A stretch of DNA of 64,000 nt. It comes from Mucilaginibacter sp. (GTDB taxonomy: Bacteria > Bacteroidota > Bacteroidia > Sphingobacteriales > Sphingobacteriaceae). The DNA is taken from assembly GCF_025359345.1 (NCBI RefSeq), contig NZ_JANYGQ010000017.1, positions 1 to 64,000 of the forward strand, written 5' to 3'. This document shows, one piece after another, positions 58,149-64,000 of the stretch. Under the pieces are notes generated by a model. It was not told the origin of the DNA and did not search any database. It worked only from the letters and a program-made list of their open reading frames with translations. How positions within the stretch are numbered: position 1 is the stretch's first letter; each line of letters starts with the position of its first letter. The translations under genes were made by a program, and so were the position numbers.

Positions 58149-58269
58149 GCATCAACAAAAAAAATATAGCACTAAACTTTGATAATTAACGTTGGGTTGT
58201 GTGAGGAAGTGACGGAATTGCAATTAAAAATGTATTTTTGATAAATTGTAGTTCGAAAAGTGAAGTTTT

Positions 58270-58503
58270 ATGCGGGTAAAAATATTTTTTAGCACACTGT
58301 TATTGTTGATCGTTAATGTAGCGCTACTTTATGCGCAGGACCCGGGCGAACCCTGCGGTGGTAACGATGTTGATAACAACGGGTGTCCCCTGGATACCTG
58401 GGTGGTTTTGCTGGCGTTTGTAGCGATTGTAATTGCTGCGTGGCATTTGAACAATAAGCGGAAGGCAGCCCTTTTAGTACCCACAAAACTTTTAGCAGAG
58501 TAA
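58270..58503 (+). CDS. Short exported protein with C-terminal membrane anchor (PID-CTERM-like)
   Basis: A 77-aa protein. Residues about 4-22 are a signal peptide (IFFSTLLLLIVNVALLYAQ). A short Gly/Asp/Asn-rich mature part with two Cys follows (DPGEPCGGNDVDNNGCPLD). Then comes a hydrophobic helix (TWVVLLAFVAIVIAAW) and a basic tail (NNKRK). This tripartite layout, with a P-[IL]-D motif before the helix, resembles the PID-CTERM type of small Bacteroidetes proteins of unknown function. It is 121 bp after the last giant T9SS gene on the same strand and directly before a strong terminator, so it may belong to the same expression unit. Confidence 0.75.
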   Translation: MRVKIFFSTLLLLIVNVALLYAQDPGEPCGGNDVDNNGCPLDTWVVLLAFVAIVIAAWHLNNKRKAALLVPTKLLAE

Positions 58504-58553
58504 AATAATTGCTGTAATCGCATCGAACTTAAAAATTGCGCGATGCCTATATG

Positions 58554-58607
58554 AAAAAACTCCGGATAATTACCGCGCTTAAAGCAGGTAATTATCCGGA
58601 GTTTTTT
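58554..58607 (+). terminator. Strong bidirectional hairpin terminator closing the T9SS run
   Basis: A perfect 19-21-bp stem (58554-58574 and 58587-58607) with CTCCGGATAATTACC and its complement, flanked by A-run and T-run. It ends plus-strand transcripts of the 77-aa gene and can also stop minus-strand transcription from the DUF4136 gene. Confidence 0.9.
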
Positions 58608-58616
58608 ATTGAATAT

Positions 58617-58650
58617 AAATTTGACGCCTTTTTAAAAGATGTCAAATCTT
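58617..58650 (-). repeat. Hairpin related to the lpd terminator
   Basis: ATTTGAC and GTCAAAT arms enclose a T/A-rich loop (CGCC, TTTTTAAAAGAT). It closely resembles the hairpin at 38403-38441. It lies 10 bp beyond the stop of the minus-strand DUF4136 gene and could help end it. Confidence 0.5.
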
Positions 58651-58660
58651 ATAAGGTGTT

Positions 58661-59302
58661 TTATGAATTTTTAGATGGCATCAGTTGTAGCTGTTCTAGT
58701 ACGCCATCAACTACCTTTGGTAAATCATCGATGTTTTTCTGTGGGTTCTTATGAACCTCGCCAACACCAAACCCGCGCCATACTATACGGTGGGTGCGTG
58801 GGTCAATCAAATCTATAATTAAAGTACCTTCTTTGTAATGCTCTTTCTCAGCGTAGGTTGGGCCGCCGGCGTAGGCAAACGGGCCGCCGTACGCATAGTA
58901 ATATGGCCTGTAGTAGCCGCCCCATCCCCAGCCAAAGCCGTAACCAAATCCAAGTCCCCAACCCGGGTAACCCCAGCCACCGTAATATCCGGGAGTATAA
59001 TAGTTAGTACGTGCACCCCTGCCAACGGTAGTGGTGTAGCTAACAATAAGGTCCGGATTGTTTTGGCTTAACTTAAGGCCCTTCATTACCAACGCGCCGG
59101 TTGTAGCATCCTTAATTTTCGCATCGGCCTGGTTATTTACCATTTGCTTGTCAGATTTACCGGCTGGCGGCATCCATGCAAATGTGTGATAACTGCTTAA
59201 GTTGGTTTTGTTGATAGCAGCAGTGTAATAGTTGTAACTGTTGCAGGCTGACAGCCCCGAAATCATCAAAACAGTCAGCGCTAAATAGATTAATCTTTTC
59301 AT
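58661..59302 (-). CDS. DUF4136 family lipoprotein
   Basis: A 213-aa protein from the ATG at 59302. An upstream in-frame ATG would hide the signal peptide. The lipobox is LSAC with the lipidated Cys at residue 20. The DUF4136 pattern is visible at the start (YHTFAWMPPA) and end (EGTLIIDLIDPRTHRIVWRGFG, then IDDLPKVVDGVLEQL). Between them is a striking Gly/Tyr/Trp-rich stretch (about residues 105-150, GYYGGWGYPGWG and similar). It should be anchored in a membrane facing the periplasm or the surface. Its function is not known. Confidence 0.88.
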   Translation of the reverse strand: MKRLIYLALTVLMISGLSACNSYNYYTAAINKTNLSSYHTFAWMPPAGKSDKQMVNNQADAKIKDATTGALVMKGLKLSQNNPDLIVSYTTTVGRGARTNYYTPGYYGGWGYPGWGLGFGYGFGWGWGGYYRPYYYAYGGPFAYAGGPTYAEKEHYKEGTLIIDLIDPRTHRIVWRGFGVGEVHKNPQKNIDDLPKVVDGVLEQLQLMPSKNS

Positions 59303-59410
59303 GATTTTATCACCCTTATATTCACTTAGACAAACGATTGGCAAAAGGTTTAATTGCTAAAATTAATTATTTTTTATTTCTAAATATCAAGCAATTTTGA
59401 TGCCCTGTAA

Positions 59411-61888
59411 TTATTTCAACTGCAATGTAATTTTAGCCGACGGTAATCCTTTTGACGTAGCGATAAAAGTAACACTGCCTGCCTTTTCTTTAGCCTGCAC
59501 AATTGCAAGTGCCAGCCCGTTAAATGCCTTACGGTAATTTACTTTAAAGGAGTCGTGACTGTTTTCGTCGCCGTTATCAACACTTGCTATAAATGCCCCG
59601 CCATCGATTTTAAAGTTTACCAGGTTATCTGCATCGGGCACTAAATTTCCGTCTTTATCCAATATTTTAACAGTGATGAACGACAGGTCTTTACCATCAG
59701 CCTTAATATTTTTGCGGTCGGCAATCAGCTCAATTTTTGCGGGTTTTCCGGCGGTATGAATTTCGCGGGTTAAAACTACTTTTCCATCTTTCCGCGAAAC
59801 GGCTTTCAACGTGCCCGGTTCATATTTTACGCGCCACATGATATGCAGGTCGTCGCCGGTTTTCTTTTTTACGCCAAGCGACTTGCCGTTAAGAAACAAC
59901 TCCACCTCATCTGCGTGGTTATAATAGGCCCACACATCGACCATTTTACCCGGCTGCCAATTCCAGTGCGGGAAGATATGCAGAACGGCTTTATCAGTCC
60001 ATTCCGACTGGTACATGTAGTAAACATCCTTAGGAAAACCGGCTAAATCAACAATGCCGAAGAACGAACTGCGCGATGGCCACTTATATGGTGTAGGTTC
60101 GCCCAGGTAATCAAACCCTGTCCAAATGAACATCCCCGAAAGGAAATCGTATTTTTTCATCACCTTCCAGGTAGCCTCGTGGGTTGAACCCCATGCCGGG
60201 CGCACATTATCGTAAGCTGATACGGTATTGTCTGGGTTGCCATCTGTAAATGGTTTATCCCAACGCGCGGGCCACACCCTTACGCTGTCTGAAGGCATAT
60301 CATAGTGTCCCCTTGTTTCGAGGCCTGAAGTAGTTTCGGTAGCGATGAATTTTTTGCCGGGATAACGGTCATGGAAACCTGCATAATCAAACTCATGGTA
60401 GTTATAACCCACTAAATCAATAGCGCCTGATTGGATGATTTTATTATTTTTTCCGGGGTTGTCATTAGCTGTTGTAATCGGACGGGTTGTATCCAGGCTG
60501 TGTACAATACCGGCAAGTTCGGGTGCCAACCTCAGTGCGCTTGTATCGCTTTGCTGCGGTATTTCGTTCCCAACACTCCAAATCATCACGCTGGGGTGGT
60601 TACGGTCGCGCAGTATTTGGTCTTCCAAATCGCGTTTGTGCCATTCTTTGAAATATAGGTGGTAATCGTATTCGGCTTTTTTCCATTCCCAGCAATCAAA
60701 GGCCTCATCCATTACAATAAAGCCCATTTTGTCGCAAAGGTCAAGCAATTCGGGTGCTGGTGGGTTGTGCGAGGTGCGGATGCCGTTACAGCCCATTGCC
60801 TTTAATATTTGCAGCTGACGTTCGAGCGCACGAGTGTTGATAGCAGCGCCCAGCGAACCTAAATCGTGGTGGTTGCAAACACCTAATATTTTCATCGGCT
60901 TGCCATTTAGTGAGAAACCTTTGTCGGCAAAGAAATTAAAATAACGGATGCCGAATTTAGTTGTGTTAACATCTGCCAAATCCTTAAAGGCATCATATCC
61001 CAGTAAATAAATTTTTGTAACGGCTTTGTATAAATATGGACTATCTGTCGACCATAACTTTGGCGTTTTTATAGCTATGGTTTGGTTTATTGTAGCCGGT
61101 ACTTCTGCCGACAAATCTATATTGCCATCCTTGCCGGTGCCGCGGTGTGTATACAAATTGCCCACCGCCAGGCCGGCAGCATCATAAATTGTAGTTTCGA
61201 TGCCAACCCAATTTTGGCCTATTGATTTTGCCGCGGTAACTTTGGTTGTGATGCTAACTGTCGCGCTACTTTTTGATACTTCGGGCGTAGTAATATAAGT
61301 CCCCCAATGGTCTATTGCTGCTTTGTTTGTTGTAACCAGCCAAACATTCCGGTAAATACCCGAACCCGAGTACCAGCGCGAATTTGGCTGCACCGAATTA
61401 TCTACCTTAACAGCAATAGTATTTGTACCGCCAAAATTTAAGTAGGGCGTAAGCTCATATCTGAACGAGATGTAACCATTTGGCCGGAAACCTAAATGGT
61501 GTCCGTTAATCCACACATCGCTTTTTTGATAAACGCCGTCAAAATCGATATAAACCAGTTTGTTTTTTGAAGCTGCCGGAACAGTGAATGTTTTGCGGTA
61601 CCAGCCAATGCCACCGGGTAAAGCACCGCCTTCCGGTGTGGCCGGGTTGTCTTTACTGAATTTGCCTTCAATGCTCCAATCGTGCGGGAGGTTAAGTGAG
61701 CGCCAGCCGGCATCGTTCAGGCTGGTTTTTTCGCCATTGTCAACATTACCTAAATGGAAATGCCATCCTTTGTCAAAATCGGCAACAGTACGATTTTGGC
61801 CGAAACCGTTTACAGCAAACAGCAATAATAAAACAGCCGCGCAAAACAAGCGTGATGCCTTTGGCAAATAGGTTTTAAGGAATGACAT
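59411..61888 (-). CDS. Beta-galactosidase-like glycoside hydrolase, GH2 family
   Basis: An 825-aa protein. Signal peptide about 13-30 (LFCAAVLLLLFAVNGFGQ). A sugar-binding domain is at about 32-190 (GWHFHLGNVDNGE, LPHDWSIEGKF, GGIGWYRKTF) and a GH2 Ig-like domain at about 190-300. The TIM barrel is at about 300-590 with GVCNHHDLGSLGAAIN, GCNGIRTSHNPPAP, acid/base E near 441 (WSVGNEIPQQ) and nucleophile E near 518 (FIATETTSG). DUF4982-type and Ig-like beta domains form the C-terminus (about 600-825). It removes terminal beta-linked sugars from glycans. The substrate (galactose, mannose or glucuronate) cannot be told from sequence. Probably periplasmic or secreted. It is divergent from the 61984 gene. 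Confidence 0.92.
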   Translation of the reverse strand: MSFLKTYLPKASRLFCAAVLLLLFAVNGFGQNRTVADFDKGWHFHLGNVDNGEKTSLNDAGWRSLNLPHDWSIEGKFSKDNPATPEGGALPGGIGWYRKTFTVPAASKNKLVYIDFDGVYQKSDVWINGHHLGFRPNGYISFRYELTPYLNFGGTNTIAVKVDNSVQPNSRWYSGSGIYRNVWLVTTNKAAIDHWGTYITTPEVSKSSATVSITTKVTAAKSIGQNWVGIETTIYDAAGLAVGNLYTHRGTGKDGNIDLSAEVPATINQTIAIKTPKLWSTDSPYLYKAVTKIYLLGYDAFKDLADVNTTKFGIRYFNFFADKGFSLNGKPMKILGVCNHHDLGSLGAAINTRALERQLQILKAMGCNGIRTSHNPPAPELLDLCDKMGFIVMDEAFDCWEWKKAEYDYHLYFKEWHKRDLEDQILRDRNHPSVMIWSVGNEIPQQSDTSALRLAPELAGIVHSLDTTRPITTANDNPGKNNKIIQSGAIDLVGYNYHEFDYAGFHDRYPGKKFIATETTSGLETRGHYDMPSDSVRVWPARWDKPFTDGNPDNTVSAYDNVRPAWGSTHEATWKVMKKYDFLSGMFIWTGFDYLGEPTPYKWPSRSSFFGIVDLAGFPKDVYYMYQSEWTDKAVLHIFPHWNWQPGKMVDVWAYYNHADEVELFLNGKSLGVKKKTGDDLHIMWRVKYEPGTLKAVSRKDGKVVLTREIHTAGKPAKIELIADRKNIKADGKDLSFITVKILDKDGNLVPDADNLVNFKIDGGAFIASVDNGDENSHDSFKVNYRKAFNGLALAIVQAKEKAGSVTFIATSKGLPSAKITLQLK

Positions 61889-61983
61889 AACTGGTAATTT
61901 AGGATTAAATGTATAATGGACACTAAATTATAAATTATTATTGAATGAATACATTTTATATTTTAGTGCTAACATTCACTTCA
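61889..61983. promoter_or_regulatory. Short divergent promoter region
   Basis: About 95 bp separate the GH2 gene (minus) and the membrane protein gene (plus). TACATTTA on the minus strand near 61905 and TACATTTT on the plus strand near 61951 resemble -7 elements. The latter would favour the start at 61984 for the plus-strand gene. Confidence 0.35.
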
Positions 61984-62652
61984 ATGGAAAATCAAAACCA
62001 TCCCAATCAACATAAATCAACCAAAGCAACTCATAAACCCGTCCAACACGTATTTGTGCTAAGGGACTGGAAAGAATACATTGGCGAATCGGGACTTATA
62101 ATTTTCAGTGTTTTGCTGGCGTTGATTTTAACAGAATTCATCAATAACCAGCATGAGAAATCGCAAACCAAAGAGTTATTAAGTAATATTAAGGACGAAC
62201 TTGTAAAAAACAAGCAGAATGAAGAGGAGCAGTATGTTTATCAGCAAGGGGTATTGCGAAGGATAGATTCTGCATTGAATTCATCCGCTTTGCAACAAAA
62301 AATTTTGGCAGGTAACGAGTTCAACTTTAAATACCTGGCGCCATCCGGGGTGGTATATCACGACTTGAGTAAGGTGGCCTGGCAAGTTGGCCAAACCCAC
62401 AATATTTTTCTTAAAATTGATTTTAAGCTGGTTGAGCAACTAACAGACATTTACGATAACCAGGCAAGGATTGATAAACTGGAAGACAAACTTGGTAACA
62501 TACTGCTGAGTTACGAATCAAGAAGGTCTGAAAATATTCGCGAAACCCTTATCCTTATCCGGGACAACTATCATGGCTGGGCCTTTGACCGGGCACCATC
62601 TTTAATAAAAAAATACGATGATGCCATAAAGGCAATAGATAAAGAGCTTTAG
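61984..62652 (+). CDS. Membrane-anchored protein of unknown function with helical domain
   Basis: A 222-aa protein from the ATG at 61984. An in-frame ATG 13 codons earlier overlaps a likely promoter element. After a polar, His/Lys-rich N-terminus there is one transmembrane helix at about 38-58 (GLIIFSVLLALILTEFI). A long, mostly helical charged domain follows (HEKSQTKELLSNIKDELVKNKQNEEEQ). The layout (short N-terminus, single helix, coiled-coil-like domain) is like DUF6090-type Bacteroidetes proteins, but I do not see that family's exact motif. Its stop abuts the stop of the convergent epimerase gene. Confidence 0.75.
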   Translation: MENQNHPNQHKSTKATHKPVQHVFVLRDWKEYIGESGLIIFSVLLALILTEFINNQHEKSQTKELLSNIKDELVKNKQNEEEQYVYQQGVLRRIDSALNSSALQQKILAGNEFNFKYLAPSGVVYHDLSKVAWQVGQTHNIFLKIDFKLVEQLTDIYDNQARIDKLEDKLGNILLSYESRRSENIRETLILIRDNYHGWAFDRAPSLIKKYDDAIKAIDKEL

Positions 62653-63570
62653 TTATCTCAAAATATCATTTACCGCCGCTTCCGCGGTTTCAAATTCAAA
62701 TTTAAACCCTGAATCAAGTAGTCGCTTTGGTAAAACCCAGCGGCTTTTTAATATAAGTTCCGTTTCGGTACCAATTACTACCGAGCCAATTTCGAGCAAC
62801 CATTTAGGAGCCGGCAAGCCCAGCGGCATACCGTAAGTTTTGCGGATAATATGCATTAATTCTGCATTTTTTACGGGGATAGGAGCGGTACAGTTGACTA
62901 TGCCATTTAATCCTGGATGTTCCATCAGCCATTCAGTGCTACGGGCAGCGTCATGTTCATGTACCCATGAAACGTATTGTTCGCCGTTGCCCTGCATACC
63001 GCCCATGCCCAGCTTTACAAGGTTAAGCAACCGCGGAAAAACGCTGTCAGACCGACCCAATACTATGCCCATGCGCAAAGCTACTTTTCGGGTTTTAGGT
63101 GTGGCGTATTTATTAAAAGCTGCTTCCCAGGCGTTGCAAACGTCGACAGAAAAGCCTGTGCCTATTTCGCCTGTTTCTTCGTCTTGTGGCCGGTCTTTAG
63201 CGTGGCGGTAAATGGTGGCTGATGACAGGTTTATCCAAAGTTTTGGCGGCTCGTATAAATCGTGAATAACCTGGCCCAGCAGTTCTGTTGGCTGTAACCT
63301 TGATGCAAATATTTCGGCTTTGTTTTTTTCGGTGTAGCGGCAATTCACGTTTTTACCGCAAAGGTTCACCAGCATATCGGCGTTTACCAGTTCGGCGGTC
63401 CATTTGCCGGCAGTTTTACCGTCCCAGGTAACGGTGCGGACGTTGTCATCGGTTTGCTTTTCGTGACGGCTCAGTATCACAATTTCTTCAGCCTTATCTT
63501 TATAATAACCGGCCAGCACCGTGCCGAGGTAACCATTACCACCGGCGAGGACTATTTTTTTGTATTTCAT
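62653..63570 (-). CDS. TIGR01777-family NAD(P)-dependent epimerase/oxidoreductase (SDR)
   Basis: A 305-aa protein, extended short-chain dehydrogenase fold. The Rossmann motif is G10-x-x-G13-x-x-G16 (AGGNGYLGTVLA). TWDGKTAGKW, NLCGKNVNCRYTEKNK and SSATIYRH are characteristic of the TIGR01777/SDR39U1 group, followed by RMGIVLGR, WVHEHDAA and the C-terminal ALEIG-like end. Family members are annotated as nucleoside-diphosphate-sugar epimerase-like; the true substrate is not known. Full length. It follows the membrane protein at 63602 by 31 bp and is probably co-transcribed with it. Confidence 0.92.
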   Translation of the reverse strand: MKYKKIVLAGGNGYLGTVLAGYYKDKAEEIVILSRHEKQTDDNVRTVTWDGKTAGKWTAELVNADMLVNLCGKNVNCRYTEKNKAEIFASRLQPTELLGQVIHDLYEPPKLWINLSSATIYRHAKDRPQDEETGEIGTGFSVDVCNAWEAAFNKYATPKTRKVALRMGIVLGRSDSVFPRLLNLVKLGMGGMQGNGEQYVSWVHEHDAARSTEWLMEHPGLNGIVNCTAPIPVKNAELMHIIRKTYGMPLGLPAPKWLLEIGSVVIGTETELILKSRWVLPKRLLDSGFKFEFETAEAAVNDILR

Positions 63571-63601
63571 TTTTTTAAGAGTTGATTTAGTTGGCCGTGG
63601 G

Positions 63602-64000
63602 TTATAAAAATAGAATCACACCTAATAGAATCATCCTGTATAATGCCCAGGTTATGGTCATCGTCCAGCCGAGGTTTAATAGTTTGGTTCTGCGAATGTG
63701 TTCCAAGAACATCAGGCCAGCAACTGCCATAAAATAAAGTATAAAAAACAGCGGCTGCATGTGGAACCAGTGATCTAATATCAGCGGAATTAATAACAAC
63801 AAGCTGCCTGCAAAAGAGATGGTCATCATATTGCCGAGGTAGCTCCAAAAGCTGCGCTTTTGATATATCCAAACGATGATACCCTGGTAAATTATTTGCC
63901 CGCCGCAAATCATGTACTCCCGGTATGCACCGCCTAAAGGTATCGCAGGTGCTAACAAACGCGTATAGCTGGTAAGTATCAGCCCGGTGAAAAACCAGGT
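63602..64000 (-). CDS. Integral membrane protein, C-terminal part (N-terminus beyond window)
   Basis: The frame stays open to the right edge, showing 132 C-terminal residues. Four hydrophobic helices are visible: WFFTGLILTSY at the edge, QIIYQGIIVWIY, SFAGSLLLLIPLIL with LFFILYFMAVAGLMFL, and WALYRMILLGVILFL at the end. I recognise no family motif. A shorter frame at 63567-63908 in another phase is a shadow. It lies just upstream of the epimerase gene, so the two are probably in one operon. Confidence 0.72.
   Translation of the reverse strand, partial: TWFFTGLILTSYTRLLAPAIPLGGAYREYMICGGQIIYQGIIVWIYQKRSFWSYLGNMMTISFAGSLLLLIPLILDHWFHMQPLFFILYFMAVAGLMFLEHIRRTKLLNLGWTMTITWALYRMILLGVILFL

Noticed and set aside
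34308..61888. Polysaccharide utilisation locus
   Set aside because: GH20 and GH2 genes are 23 kb apart and no SusC/SusD-like pair or hybrid regulator is present.
63567..63908. 113-codon minus-strand frame
   Set aside because: It overlaps in another phase the frame that encodes four hydrophobic helices and stays open to the window edge.

Overview
The window looks like a chromosome segment of a Bacteroidetes bacterium, most likely family Sphingobacteriaceae (Mucilaginibacter/Pedobacter-like). The evidence is the number of very large secreted proteins that end in type IX secretion (T9SS) sorting domains of both kinds (CHU_C/type B and Por/type A), TAnnTTTG-like -7 elements in front of recA and lpd, little sign of Shine-Dalgarno sequences, and moderate GC. 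The genus is an inference. I saw no rRNA, tRNA, CRISPR array or intact insertion sequence.

Layout. (1) 1-6.8 kb, minus strand: the N-terminal 1202 residues of a giant Ig-like/cadherin-like surface protein (open at the left edge), a phage-tail-collar (MdpB-like) protein with a decayed second copy next to it, and a type I periplasmic-binding-protein-fold protein that has no signal peptide. (2) 7.2-11.5 kb, plus strand: a tight five-gene operon of tailoring-type enzymes: HEAGH metalloprotein, Asp/Asn beta-hydroxylase-like oxygenase, sulfotransferase, formyltransferase and PhyH-like oxygenase. An APS kinase follows on the opposite strand and could supply PAPS to the sulfotransferase. (3) 12.5-30.8 kb: three more giant type-B T9SS proteins (935, 2238 and 2044 aa) built from cadherin-like repeats, beta-propeller, MBG and Ig-like domains, plus a second intact tail-collar gene and a frameshifted Tat-exported metallophosphatase.

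(4) 31.4-38.3 kb holds ordinary chromosomal genes: a 64-aa protein, endonuclease III, recA, a GH20 hexosaminidase and dihydrolipoyl dehydrogenase. (5) 38.9-58.5 kb, plus strand: four giant type-A T9SS proteins (896, 1671, 1989 and 1497 aa) that share one C-terminal module of about 600 aa, with N-termini carrying NHL, putative-Ig, PKD, DUF2341 and LamG domains in varying combinations. A 77-aa exported protein with a C-terminal membrane anchor closes the run before a strong hairpin terminator. (6) 58.6-64 kb: a DUF4136 lipoprotein, a GH2 beta-galactosidase-like enzyme, an unknown membrane protein, a TIGR01777-type epimerase and the end of a membrane protein cut by the right edge.

The segment therefore combines a surface-adhesin factory (eight giant T9SS clients in two families) with a compact, poorly characterised hydroxylation/sulfation/formylation cassette that sits among tail-collar genes. 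That cassette and its neighbours are the best candidate here for an undescribed system. The proposal that its product or target is a secreted peptide or the neighbouring tail-collar/surface proteins is inference only.
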